A stretch of 64,000 nt of DNA from Siniperca chuatsi (taxonomy: Eukaryota; Chordata; Actinopteri; Centrarchiformes; Sinipercidae), in contig NC_058052.1 in assembly GCF_020085105.1 (NCBI RefSeq), positions 5,813,733-5,877,732 on the forward strand. The letters are read 5' to 3'. Of the stretch, positions 48,068 to 60,915 are shown piece after piece (positions within the stretch are counted from its first letter, which is position 1; each line of letters opens with the position of its first letter). The notes under the pieces are model-generated. The model saw nothing but the letters and a program-made list of their open reading frames with translations. It was not told the DNA's origin and did not search any database. The position numbers and the translations under genes were made by a program.

Positions 48068-48159
48068 ATGTAGCAAATAAGGCTGCGTAACATTCAGACT
48101 TCATTAGAAGACATACATTAGATGAGACTGAACATGCTGGGAAGCAATGCCTGTCAGAA

Positions 48160-48302
48160 GAGGTTAAAACTCCAGCAACACTTGTGGTATATAGAACAAC
48201 TTTATTGGTGTTTCATGATGACCCTGATGAAGGCCGCAAGCCGAAGCGTGCTGGTCTAACAGTAGAGTTGTATACTAGAAGTGTTGCTGGAATTTTTACC
48301 TC
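48160..48302. mobile_element. 143-bp TIR element with CTGATGA...GAAG core
   Basis: The left end GAGGTTAAAACTCCAGCAAC and the complement of the right end (GAGGTAAAAATTCCAGCAAC) form a terminal inverted repeat of about 26 bp. The centre has CTGATGAAGGCCGCAAGCC followed by GAAGC. No ORF is present. Confidence 0.65.
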
Positions 48303-50999
48303 ATAAGACTTTTTTCCCTTCTCCATGCACCTTGGAAGTAGGTGAAGTTGTACCAGAAAACCCTACAACAGGGATTGACGAGATATTGGCAGATCTGGAT
48401 AGCTAGCTAAACCGAAAAGACACAAGAAAGAAATTCTGTTTGATTTTCACAGTGTTTCTTTATGTTGATGGACAGGTTCTGGACTGGTTAGTCAGTCAGG
48501 GCAGTTAGCTAGCTCTCAGGACTGACACAGTGAGCGCGATCCTGATGAAAAATAATCGCGTGCGGCCTTTAGAGTCAGCACACACACCTGTACCCTGTCT
48601 ATCTCATTAAAAAGAGACACCACCTAGTGATGAAACCTGGCACTACACCAAAACCACAGTACATTTGCTGACAGTGTACACCGCATGTCCCTTGTCTTCT
48701 ATGTTCTTCTTCATTTAATCAATTAAATTATTAGCAATGATTAATCAATTATTTATTAATCATTGACATCCCTAACCAAAATGTTTTTTTTTTCCTGCTG
48801 GTAAAACTATTCCAGACTTAGATTTGATTTCTACCCATTTAACCTCCACATACTTCCAACAGACTTTAAAATTTAAAGAATTAATGTTGTAAAGGTAAAA
48901 GGCATGAAGAGAGGTTGGTTGATAATAACAAGGAAGTAACCAGAAGGCCAGTATACTGTATATCTACATGGCTGCCCTTTGTCTTTGCTTTCTCAACTGT
49001 AAATTGTTAGCTGGGGATGCAAAGGCCCCAGTTGAGTTTCCCCTGACCCAGCATCTCCCACAATGCAGCGCTGGTGCCAGGGGAAGTGTAGTTTGGGTTC
49101 ATGCTTGTTTCATTGTGTTTCCAAAATGCCACATCCACAATGGCATGAAAGACGTCTTGCTGGGGGAGACGGGTGAGAGAGGAAACCAAAGCAGCTGGAG
49201 CACGCTGAGCCGAGTGGTTTTCCATTGCAAAGAGAAAAATATTTCACTTTTGTCTTGCTGTATCATAACAATAACAACAAGAACGTTACAATGCTTTCCC
49301 TCGATCTCGAGACTGCCACCGCCTTCTCACATTCACAGAGCGATGTTGTTGCCTGTTTTCACCGAGCCATTCAGAGTGTGTCCTTGCTTTCTGCCTACGT
49401 CACAGTGATTTAGGTTCTTCCTGCTATTTGGAGAAATAATGATGTGATAGTATCAATGAGAAGCAGACGGGGGGCAGGAATACAAGACCACAGACTGAGC
49501 TGACATTTCCTTGGATTTACGTTGTTGTCACACAGCTATAAATAAACAATACAATATGGTTGACCAAAATGTCCACCTGGCTTTCTGTCAGACTACGATT
49601 TGACTTGCTTCTGTAGACTTTTTTTTTGACTGGTTAATTGAAAAAAGACAACTAATAGAATGACTGATGGAAATTTTAAATTAAATATGATTCATTCTGA
49701 AGGATATTAAGGGTCAGGACTTCTTGGCTAACATAATGAACCACTTGAAAAAGACTATTTAAAGATACTCAGTGATCTGAAATGGATCATAGTGATTTTT
49801 AAGTGAATGAAGCACTCAGTACGGAAAACACATAAGTCATAAGAAAAGAACTTGAAAGTGACGTGTTCCTGTCATTGACATATAAGGCTTCAGTCTTTCA
49901 TGCAGGAAAGTTATACAACAAACCCAATTCACCTCAAATCTCAGTTTTATAATACCAGAGAAGACTGACTATAGTTGTTGAGGTTTGATTGATTCAGGCA
50001 AATCACAGCAGAGGGTGTTATCATGGGTAAGTGAGTCATCCTCATTACGCCAACCGCAGGCCTGTTCATGTCTGAGAACATTAGTTGGTAACCAGTAAAG
50101 TCAGTTATGAGGAGCGCACATGATGTGACTGTTGTGCACACATAATATGTGCGTGTATAAACCAGAAGTGAGCGTATGCAGCATTGCTCATGCTTTGCTT
50201 CAGTTTGACGCTTGTGGAAGTGAAGGTCTTAAATGTACTAAAAGGTGTTAAACTGTGTTTAAAACTTGCTACAGGCATGTTAGCTAGATAGCTAACAGCA
50301 AGACATAGCAAGCTAGCTAGCAGGGTAGGAAACAAGCACATCCAGGCTAACAGAGTAGTAAAACATCTGGAAGAATGTTAACAAAGTCATCTTGGATGCA
50401 TTTTAGTATTATTGAAATGAATATCAACACCACTTCAGTTGTGTAGTTTTGATTCTAATGCACTGCTAATAGGGAGACAGCAAAATCTCTACTCTGTATG
50501 AGTTTCAAACTCATTACATCAACAAATAAAAGTTCTGCCTTCAAAAACTACAGTATACAAAAGAAGTATTAAACACTCAGTGAGGTGAATAAATGTGATT
50601 TACCTCCATCATGGTTGAATGATGTGACACCTGCAGCTAAGTTACATAATTTATATTTCAATACACTAACTGTCACATCGATAACAATAATCAGTCTTGT
50701 TATAATCATTATAGTATTTACTTTCTTAATAACTTAGTTATTCTCAGATCACTTCATCATGTTTTAGAAGGTAAAAATTGAAAAACAACAACAAATTGCT
50801 TCTAGATAATTTTTTTTTTGTCTTTGCCACATTCTACATAGGACACCTGCATTTTTTAAAAAACTTTCTTTATGTACAATTGAGGTACAACAATAGTTTT
50901 ACAAAAACATTGTAGTACAAGCTAGAGGAGTCCGCTAAGTCTATCGAAGTCCTTTCTGAAGTTGAATTCAAAGTTAAATAAAAACTAAACTTTCAAATA
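48303..50999. other. Intergenic, no gene seen
   Basis: Open frames at 48968-49413 overlap in two frames without known motifs. The rest is AT-rich. Confidence 0.4.
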
Positions 51000-51207
51000 A
51001 TGAAAGTTTTCTTAGCTATTTTGTTCCTCACATCTTTAATTAAGGTGCCATACTGTTTGAAAGCAGGGTTTGGAGTCAATCTAGCTTTTTCGGGATATAC
51101 ATCAAACACCTGCAACTATGTACTTGGCCTTATCACAGGCATTTCCCAACCCAACCTTCCACCTGTGGCTTCTAGGGAGAGCACAGTTGAAAACAACACA
51201 ACTTACA
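51000..51207 (+). other. Candidate first coding exon with signal peptide (weak)
   Basis: An ATG opens a frame whose first 20 residues read like a secretion signal (MKVFLAILFLTSLIKVPYCL, then KAGFGVN). It runs 69 codons to a good splice donor, ACA followed by GTAAGT at 51208. An N-glycosylation site (NNTT) precedes the donor. I do not recognise the protein and found no partner exon downstream, so it may be chance. Confidence 0.15.
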
Positions 51208-51727
51208 GTAAGTGGCTGCAGAATTCAGATGTTTAACTTCAGAATCCACCAATCACTGCTATTTTAAGGTCAGAGGTAACTCATTTGACTCTACCATGAT
51301 TCTTTGTGTGTGAGACTCTACAGTTTTAAAGTAAGAACTGATTGATCGGCAAGCAAGAGCGAGCTCCACTGCAGCATCAAGTGAGCCTTGAGGTAACACA
51401 CTGACACGCAGACATACACACATATTGTATCCATGCACGCAGATTTATAGCTCTGGTCCTGGAAGCATGAGTTACTTGCTGTCTCCCCTGAGACATAGCC
51501 ACTCACCCAGAAAATAATGACCCTTGCAGTGGCAGTCAATCATTGCTGCCCAAAGAACATTCAGTCCCCTGTAAGGCTGCAAATTTATGAGATGACTCAT
51601 ATTATCTGGGTTTCCCATAGGACATACCCACACAATCAGGCCCCAGAGAACACTTGCATTCTGTCAGAGCACTTTAGGTACTTTAAACAAAGTATAAAGA
51701 GTTTGGTTGAGGTTACAGAGATGCTGG

Positions 51728-52127
51728 TTAAAGGTGGGGTATGCGATTCTAATCCAATACACATCTTTCGTCATATTGAGCAAATATCTCCTCGCGGTCC
51801 GCTTGCTGTCCGTTCAGTGTATGCGCTGAAAAAAAAATCTGGTGTTTGTACACAGCCCTGGCTCTGTTAATAGGAAATAAACAAAATGGCTCGGATCGGG
51901 CCACACAACACAATTCCAACCATGATTTTTGTGTCAGGTAACGTTAAATGACTTGCCCATGGACATTCAGCCCACTTTCTAGTTTGCCAAGTTATGCTGC
52001 TGTTGTGATGTTAGCTATAGTAGCAGAGTTGTGAGTATCGCTATCTGGAGCTGCTGTGCTGGCCCTGGGAAACGCCTCATCATGTTAGCAGCAGCAACTG
52101 TAGGGACAGTTTGGACGCCACCTTTAA
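51728..52127 (+). mobile_element. TTAA-flanked MITE, copy 2
   Basis: TTAA at 51728-51731 and 52124-52127, start AAGGTGGGGTATGCGATTCT and end GCCACCTT. The internal part (about 52015-52080, 'gttgtgagtatcgctatctg') is the complement of copy 1 at 2065-2343. Confidence 0.75.
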
Positions 52128-54094
52128 TCACAGTCATCTATTAAACCAATTCCACTCCAACATATAATTATAAACCTGGTTTAATTGTTTCTTCTATCCT
52201 ATTATCTGTTATTAAAAATGTTTTGACCTTTACTCTTGTACTTTCATCTTGTGGTGCCTTTATGTCAGTTTCAATAAATATACATATACAGTATGTTGGG
52301 GGTAGATATGGACCAAGTGCCTTGCTTAAGAACACCCAAATGGTGATATACTTCCATTGGGGTGTTGAGGGGATTGGACCTATGACCTCAATTTACAGGT
52401 TGGCATTCCTTAATGTCAGGCTAATCTGTCAATCTACCAGTTGCTAGTTCAAATCCCCAGATACTGTATGTAATTGTGGTTCTGCAGTGCAGCCAACAGG
52501 TGTGAATGCTTGATCCTCCCTATTCAATTGCTGCCCTCAGGCTACTGCTGTAAATAAGAGTGGACTCTTACTGAACTGCTTTGTTCATTCCTACCCTTCA
52601 GTAATTAATCTAATGTACAATACACTCCAATTCTCAGAAATGTTATGTTTCTTGGTCTTTGTTTAGGATGTCTTTGACAACATTAACCACTTAACAAAAC
52701 AAAGAAAACTTAAAATCACACAGTCTATAAGTATAATTATTTTATGTATCCGGCTCACCTAATCTGTCATGACATGACTCACAGCCAGTTGTAGGGCTGC
52801 AGCTATCGATTTTTAATAATTTTTCCATTTTTCCAGGACTCACCCAAGCCAGCCCTAACTATAGGCTTTATCAAAGAGGAAAGTCTTAAGTCTACTCTTA
52901 AATGTGGAGATGGTGTCTGCCTCCAGATTTTTAGCAATTGCGTTACTCAAGTTAGTTGAGGAATCGTTTCAGCCCTAGCCAGTTGTGTCACATTAGCCAA
53001 AATAACCCTGCTTCAACTGTTTTCAGATCAACCAGCCTAATTAAACAAGAACAAAACCCGTCACGTGTTAATAATGCATGCGTGGAGCAGGTAGAGTCTT
53101 GTTTGGCCTCACCTACAGCAGAGTTCAGCTGTATACTATGGCTGGTGTTCTTCAGCAACTGGGATTTCCTTTCTGACTTAATGGAGTAGGCTACACCATT
53201 ATGGGGAAATTGACTTGTTGGACATGTTTTGCTGTAGGAAAAAAGAGATCATAGTCATCCATGTGTCTCAAGTAAATCATTTAGTCCAGTTGTCTATGCT
53301 GTTGATTAATATGAGGCTCTAAGCTAGCTTTTTAGCATACACTATGCAGGATGATGGCTCCTAGCCATTATTTGAGGGAGGACGAGGGGGGATGGCATCC
53401 CCCTTGTTAGCAGAAGGACCAAAATACGTCCCCCTTGCTAACCTGCTCAAAATATGCTCTGTGCTTTGTCTCGTAGTGGCGCTTCACATTGGTGTTTTTA
53501 ATAATCACCATGATCTTGGAACATATGAGACATACTGGTTTTGAACTGGAAGACTAAAAAATAGGCTACCTATCCACAAGGGAGTCCTCCTTGCCTACTG
53601 CTACTAGCTAACACTTCAGTATCGGCTATACTATGTTTAATATTTTTGATAGGGCAAGTCTAGTAGTTTTGACATGTAAACATTCCATGAAATATGACAT
53701 CAAAAATATACTGATTTGAACAACCCGATTAAGCTGCCAGTGTTGTTTGGAACTGAAGCTGATGTTAGATTCCCAGGAGGCCAAAATGGGCCCAACAGAG
53801 ACCTAAATCCAGCATGGCTGGTTCTGGGATTGATGCCAGACTTGAGATGAATGACATGTCAGAGTCTGTCCAACACTTGTCTCTGTCCAATTTTGGGTGC
53901 CAGCACTGCCCCAAACCTAGCCAAAGTGCTGTTGGGTTGAGCTGCTTTTCAGCAAATTAGGTATTTACAGCCACAGAGGAGAAATGAATCTCTTGCTCAT
54001 GTCTGACTTTTGTCTTTCTACCAGCGTCTGTGAAATCTTTTTATTGTTACCAGCCTTGCTTAGAACCAAAGGTTAACGGTACAAAAGACACTCA
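52128..54094. other. Intergenic with repeat scraps, no gene seen
   Basis: SINE-like 'ttgctagttcaaatccccag' near 52440, and a fragment of a common repeat ('cttaaatgtggagatggtgt') near 52900. No coding exon was recognised. Confidence 0.4.
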
Positions 54095-54310
54095 AAACCA
54101 AAGGCGTAGGTTTGCATATGGACGGTAGGGACATAGCCCTACCAATATTTTGGGAGGACAGAATTGTCCCTACCAATATTTGAGCAAACTCATTTGCATT
54201 ATCTTTGGAGTGAAGTCAGATAATTCCGATGTGTCCTCCCAGAGACTATGTCAAATTATTGGCCGAGAGGGGGTGGGCTGTTGTGTCCCTACCAATGTTC
54301 AAAACTGATA
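54095..54310 (+). repeat. Dispersed teleost repeat ('gcgtaggtttgcatatggac')
   Basis: Contains the doubled phrase 'ccctaccaatatttt'/'ccctaccaatatttg', typical of a widespread teleost repeat. Confidence 0.6.
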
Positions 54311-56501
54311 TATAATGAATGGAAAATACCAATTGTTGAAGCTGTAGGATAACTCACAGATTAACTCTGCTGCTTAACGTCTGATCAGTATGAAATTTGA
54401 AAATCAGAGTAGATCATGATCTTGTGAAGTCATTGGCCATGCCTTAATCACTCTGCTTTTATTCTGAGCATATAGCTTTTTTTCTCTCTGATGACATATC
54501 TTGGTACAGTTGTTCTTATACATGCACACATCTCAGAAATACTCCTCCTGCTTGTTTTTATTCACTATTTAAAACTTCCACCATCACATTATGTGCTCAA
54601 CTGATGACATAATGACTAGTATTGTTTTATTCAATGTGTGATGAGTAATAAGTAGATGTTAACTACTAAGACAAAAAATTTTTTTGGATGTAGTTACTCT
54701 TTAAGTGGTAGCCATCTTTGGCTCTCTGGTGCGCTGACACTGGCCCAACTTGGCTGGCCATCTGAGTGTACATAGCTACAACCTTTATGTAGTTGTTTTG
54801 CATGAAACAATTATAAAAAGGTGTCTCTGAATAATGCCAATTGCATATGATCACTTACATATGCCAAAATATTAGCATTATGAATGTTAGTCTGAATGAT
54901 TTGTATGCCTATCTTCTCACATTTAATGGAAAAGTTGACTAGACAATCTATACATACTACATACTAGAACAATTTGTTGCATTGCATAGCCAGTTTTCAT
55001 GCTACCCAAAAGCCTGTGTGTATTTGTCCAGCTCCTTGTGTGTATGTGTTAGGAGGCTGCAGGGTGGAGAGTAGTGACTGTGCATGTGGAGACCCACTTT
55101 GCCAATGGTGACAGGATCCGTCAGCGTTAGCCAAACCCAGAAGGAGATAGAATCAGTCAACGCGAGCCGAGCCTGGAGTGAGACAGCTGGCTTACTTACC
55201 CTCTGCTCAGACCCTAAAGTCTCCATTTAGAAGGAGGGGGGAAAGTTCTCAACACTTTTCAGCAGCTTACCCACTGCATGTCCATAAATGGAGCCTCTTG
55301 TATCATCATCAGTCATCATCACTTTGTTGATTCACGGTAAAACAGTAAGTGGTCCAAGTAGTGAGTGATACTGAGGTGTTGTATTCACAAGGGCTTAGTT
55401 ACTGTCTCACACCTTTGCCTGTTAAAGTGCATATTTGTATGAGCTTTGTATATGTATTTTTGTGAATTGTAAGTGTTCATACATGATTATCAATTTTTGT
55501 GTGTTTGTTTTTACTCTTTCATGCCTCTCTGTGTTAGTGTGTGAGTGTTTCTATGTTAGTGTGTCACTGTGTGTGTGTGTGTGTGTGTGTGTGGGTTACC
55601 AGCAGACCGGCGGTATGGCTGAAGGCCCGGCCATGAGAAGCAGCAGGATGACATCAGAGGACAAACTGTACTCATAACAATGTTTGTTTCCACGTAAACG
55701 GACGATCGCTTTGGCCCCGTCTCCACAGCATTGGCCCTCCAATCAGTGCCCATCATCATCATCATCGCCTTCAGGGGGCCGTCCAATTACGTCGTCCTTC
55801 TAGCCTTGACCTCCCAGCTGACTGCAAACTATCCATTTCACACTGGCTTCCCTATTCTTTCCCTTTGTACCTCTTTCTTTGTCCTTCTGCTTCTGTGTCT
55901 CTCCATCTTGCCTTTTCCCCTCCTTTCTTTCCATCCCTCCCTCTCTGTTTCTCTTCCTCTTTCTCCTTCTGTGTTGTTAGTGATGGCTGTTTTTCTTGGC
56001 AGGTGAAGAGGCTCGATGGTGGTTTGGTCCCAGTGACACTGCACATTTTCCCCTTCTTTTTCTCTCTCTTCCTCTCTTGCCTTCCTTTTTCTGATGGTCT
56101 ATTCTTGGCTGTGCATCCTCAGCAGTTTATAGGCGTTGCTCTCCCAAGGCGTTACGCTAATTGTTATTCCATTTCCCCATCGCTACATCACTGCATCTGA
56201 ATGTGTGACTGATTGAGTTTGTGTGCGTGCATTTGTCCATTTCTGCATGTGATCATTCAATCAGTTTTGTATATTTGTGCAAAAAGTGTGTTTGTATGCA
56301 CTTCCTTCTGTTTAAGTGTGTGTGCGTGTACATTTAAGTTGTCATTTGTTATATTTATGTGTGCGGGTGTCACTTATCACCCTAGCATCTCTTGATTTAG
56401 GAAAGCCTGGCATGGTTGCCAGTGTTCCACAGCGAACGGGGCAAGTGTTATGTAATTAGACCTAGTTCTATGGATGCTGCAGATGTCTGTGTGTGTCTCA
56501 G

Positions 56502-56553
<52 letters not shown>

Positions 56554-57699
56554 GGTTAGCAATCCATCTCCAGGGCATCTGCTCTCCATTATGTTTTAAT
56601 GGATGTCAGATAAGAACATGACAAACGGATGCAAAATGCCTGAGAGCTGCCTCAGCCTCCCCACTGGGGGAGCTGGAGACTCATGGAAGAGAGGATAACT
56701 CTTTTATTTTTCCATCTCTCCTTCCCTTTCTTCCCACCAGGGGCCTAACAAACTGAGCCAAATCATTTTTGACGATAATTTTTGTGATTTGTGTTGGCTC
56801 TGCTTTGGTGCCAGATGGGTGGGATTTGCCACATAGAACAATTCAATGAGTGCCAGAACTATTAGACAATTATTTGAAATTATTTATAGGTCAGTTTGTT
56901 GAACTTTTCTGTGGTGGGCAACTTGACTTGACACTATTTGAGCTGTATTAATGGTGTAAGCCCCACCTAACCTGCTGGTATTCCAAAAGTATTGTTCAAA
57001 ATCATTTGACCCAGGTCTGTTACCCTTTCTGTCCGTTCCCATTTATATCATCGTTCCTTTCTTCCCCCTTTAATTGCTTTTCTCTTCCTCAGTTTTTCAG
57101 TCATATCTTACAGCCAACTAATCAAATTTGACACTTTTTGTAAAGGAGGGACTGCTTGGATAACACCTCCATGGCAGACTGACAACCACATGGTAAGGAA
57201 AAGTAAGTACACATTAAAAATCACTTTACATCAGTATAGCACTGACACAATACTGGGTTAACTTTACTCACTTCACCAATGGGTTGTTATATCCATTGTT
57301 AGTGTAATTGTTTTATATCTCTGTTGGTTTATTTACCCAAACTAAAATCTGGTTATTTTGAGCCAGAGCTAGACACAACAAGGTCAAATTTTATCTTAAA
57401 ACTGTTACAAACTGTATGTTACTGTATTTTTAATTGTACAAAATAATGTGCATATGACATTCAAGACTGCAAAGGGTACACATATTAACAATCAGTAAGA
57501 AGCAGTGACATGTAAAGTTTTAAAGCTAGAGTAGATTATAAGTTTTCAAACCAAACCATTTTAGTTTGGGTAATTAACCCAAAAGTAATATAACAAATAA
57601 CACTAACACTGGGTCAAAACAATCCATTTTCTTTTGTGATTTTCTACCCATGGGTAGTGGGTAAAGTTCACCCAGTATTGCAATGGTGCTGCATTGGGA
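54311..57699. other. Intergenic with (GT)n tracts, no gene seen
   Basis: (GT)n tracts lie at 55568-55593 and 56509-56551. A long pyrimidine-rich stretch at 55850-56100 produces artefactual open frames on both strands. Confidence 0.45.
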
Positions 57700-59400
57700 T
57701 TTTTATTGTACAAGTAAGTAGTAAAACCTTTATTTATAAAGTACTTTTTAAAACCAGGTTTACAAAGTGTGTCACAGTAACAAAAAAAGTCAATAAACGC
57801 ATTTGAATACATATTTAAATCAAAGACAAGCAAAAATAGAAAGAATAGGAACAATTTGGGGCAAGAAAGTCTCAACAAAATGCCCTTAAGAATAAAAAAG
57901 GTTTGAGATGAGATTTAAAACACATAATTTGCTGATCCGACCCCCAGAGGGGGACTGTTCCATTCCATAGGAGTCAGGACAGCAAAAGCTCAATCAGCAC
58001 GAGTCTTGAACTTTGAGCAGGGCACAACCCTTGCTATGATAACCTGAGAGGCCTAATAGACCTGTATTTGTTCAGCAACTCACTGATACATGTTGGAGCC
58101 AAATTGTGAAACGCCTTAAAAGTAACTAGAAGGATTTGACATTAAATCCTAAATTTGACAGGAAGCCAGGGTAACGAAGCCAACACAGGGGTGATATGGG
58201 AATGCTGTGGAGTCTTAGTTAATAATCATGCAACAGAATCTTGAATTTATTGTAATCATGGTACAGCTTCTTGCCTTAATCAAGAGTTAATTAAATTACA
58301 GTAGTCAAGACAAGAGGAGTCAAAGGGGCATAGTTTTGCAGTATTTCTTAATTGAAAATAACAGGTCTGAATAGACTTTCTATAAGATGTTTCTCAACAC
58401 TCAAATGGGAGTCAAAAATGAACAAAATTGGTTTCTGGAAATCATCTTTGAGCTGTAAAATTTCAAAAGGTCTTACTTGGGGCAAAGACAAGAATGTCAG
58501 TTTTGTTGTGGAGACATCCAAGCAATAATCTCCTTAAAAGGATCGATATAACTCTCATGTCTAAACAGTAAATATAAAGCTACAGCCAGCAGATGGCTAA
58601 CTTAGCTAAGCACAAAGACTGGAAACAGAGAAACAGTTGGCCTGGCTCTGTCCAAAGGACAACATCCGCCTACCAGCACCTCTAAAACTCACAAAATTAA
58701 ACACATTATAGCTCGCTTGTTTAATTCATAAAAATGACAAATCACTGAAGTACAGGGGTTAAGTGCCGAACTATTACTTGGCCAGGGCCAGTTGCCAGGC
58801 AGTGGAGACTGTAGGACTTTACTGTGCCTGGCCAAGAAATAGTTTGGTAACCCTCCATAAATGACGAATTGTTGTTTTTGTTTTTAGCTTTAGAAGTGCA
58901 GGTAGGTGTATTGTTTCCCCCGTTTCCACTCTTTATGCTAAACTAACCAACTCCTGGCTCCAGCTATATATTTAGCATAGAAATAATGGTATCAATCTTC
59001 TAATCTAATTCTAAAACTTTTCCTTTAAGACAATTATGTAAAATGGCAACATTTGAAAGTTTACCTGGTTTCACAAACATGTAAAGCTGGACATCACTGG
59101 CATAGCGATGATAAGAGACACAGCCAAACTTACTGATAATGTGCCCTAAAGGAAGAATGTAAATGGAGAATAAGACAGGTCCCAGGATTGAAACTTGAGG
59201 AACTCTATAGGTCAGAGAGACAAAGACACTTTCTCAACAATGGATTAAAAAAAAACTGGTGACTAGATAAATAGGAAGATATCCCAACCCATTTCTTCAG
59301 ACAATCTAATAAAATATTATGATTAGTGGTATCAAAAGCTGCACTTAAATCAGAACTAAGATGCAGCTTTAAACACGATCGGACTGCTACAATACGTTGC
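57700..59400 (+). repeat. Degenerate long interspersed element, split by a later insertion
   Basis: Phrases such as 'aaacgccttaaaagtaacta', 'caggaagccagggtaacgaa' and 'gtggtatcaaaagctgcact' are from a known long, non-coding-looking teleost repeat. It is interrupted at about 58532-59031 by a copy of the 'AATAGTTTGACATTTTGGGA' family and resumes with 'acatcactggcatagcgatg'. Confidence 0.6.
58532..59031. repeat. Dispersed 'AATAGTTTGACATTTTGGGA' repeat, nested copy
   Basis: Two opposed halves: forward 'actctcatgtctaaacagta' and reverse 'cactctttatgctaaactaa'. The block runs from 'ccttaaaagg' to 'ttcctttaag', inside the 57700-59400 element. Confidence 0.6.
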
Positions 59401-60311
59401 TTGTGACTCTAAGGAGAGCCGTCTTTGTGCTGTGCCTCTGATGGAAAAGATAAATATTCCACCATTCTCCCGCTTACATTGCTTTTTCCCCCCTCTGTCC
59501 CTTCTTTTCCTCTCCTGGATCACTTCTCATTTTACCAGATGGTCTTTTCACACTCCATTCATTCTGCTTGGACAGCAGGAAGTCAAGCCTGTATGGGACA
59601 CTGGAACATTAATGTGTCCCCTTTGGATGCAGATCCACCCATTGGAAATCAATTGGAACTCTGGGTTCTCTGGGATCTTCCAAGCTAGTACTGCCAAACT
59701 GGCCACCAAGCCAACAAAATGAGTTATGGTGTAGTTGACCTTGATTTAACTGCCTTTTGCTTTGCTACTCTGCTCACCGTTTTCCCTTTTCTTATTTTCT
59801 TGCCATGCCGGAACTTAATTTCCAAATGTGAGGCAGCTTAATCTTTATCAGTCTTTACTGGTGCTTGGTTTAGTGTAAGGTATTTTTATCAGTTGTATTT
59901 GGTGTTATATTGCAACCATAAAGACGTGTCAGAAATCAAAGTCTCTCACACACTCTCTCTATAACCCCCTCCCTCCTTCTTTACCTCCACTCCAACCCCC
60001 CCCACCAACCACAGTCTGTTTCTCATTGCTGCTCTCTGTTGGAGCGCCAGCATGCGTCAGAACATCCCTGCGGCCTCTTCAAATAAAGACAGTAATGCAC
60101 ATGACTTAAACCAAGTGCTATTCCAGTAACCATCTTCCTTTGACACAAATCAGGTGTACTAGTTGGACTGTCCTGTGTTACTACCCCTCTTTGAAATTGT
60201 AAGAAACTGGAAACAACATGGTTTATGAATGAGCATTTGAAATGCAACAGCCTTTTACAACTAGGAGATGTTACAGCTGAAATCCCGTTCCAGTTCTCAA
60301 ACATTACAAGA
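59401..60311. other. Intergenic, no gene seen
   Basis: Overlapping open frames at 59425-59722 run in two frames without known motifs. Confidence 0.4.
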
Positions 60312-60705
60312 CATCAAAGGAATGGTTCCACATGTTGGGAAGTATGATTATTCTTTTTCTTGCCAAGAGTTTGATTAGAAGATCGATACCACTCTCATAT
60401 CTCTTCCATCAATATGAAGCTGGAGCCCACAGGTTAGCTTAGCATAGCATAAAGACTGGAAACAGCTAGTGTGGCTCTGTCCAAAGGCAACAAAATCTGC
60501 CAACCAGCTCCTCTAAAGCTCACTAATATGTTGTGTATTGTTTGTTTAATACATATAAAAACCTAGTGTAAAAACAACAATTTGTGGTTATATAGACTTT
60601 TTCTTGGCCAGGCACAGTCACATCCTAGAGTCCTGTTGTCACTGTGAGGTTGCCAGGCAACCAGAATAGACTCCAGTCACTGGGCCCAGTTGTTCACCAA
60701 GAAAT
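60312..60705 (+). repeat. Dispersed 'AATAGTTTGACATTTTGGGA' repeat, copy
   Basis: 'tcaaaggaatggttccacat' through 'cataaagactggaaacagct' to 'cttggccaggcacagtcaca'; forward orientation, ending about 110 bp upstream of the tRNA gene. Confidence 0.7.
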
Positions 60706-60812
60706 ACGACGACCCGCTCCACCTCTAAGCCACAGCTGCTGCATAGATGTGTACATAATCATAATCACGAGTGTTGTGTGTTTAGACACTTTACTGTCTG
60801 TTGTGTCATTGA

Positions 60813-60906
60813 GCTCCAGTGGCGCAATTGGTTAGCGCACAGTACTTATATGACAGTACATTGTAGAGCAATGCTGAGGTTGTGAGTTCGAGCCTCACCT
60901 GGAGCA
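60813..60906 (+). tRNA. tRNA-Ile (anticodon UAU) with intron, copy 2
   Basis: The same 94-nt layout as 18949-19042, with an identical acceptor stem, T arm and 20-nt intron, and anticodon TAT at 60847-60849. Four changes are visible: one in the D loop, one at position 26, and a paired change in the anticodon stem (CGGTA/TGCCG becomes CAGTA/TGCTG) that keeps pairing. A T6 run at 60917-60922 can terminate Pol III. Because it keeps its intron it is not a retrocopy of mature tRNA. Probably functional. Confidence 0.92.
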
Positions 60907-60915
60907 GTTTCCCTA

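Noticed and set aside
48968-49413. 146-codon open frame and an overlapping 62-codon frame
   Set aside because: Two overlapping frames open at once without any known motif; looks like chance.
52430-52470. tRNA-like B box 'agttcaaatccccag'
   Set aside because: No matching acceptor or anticodon arms; a SINE scrap.
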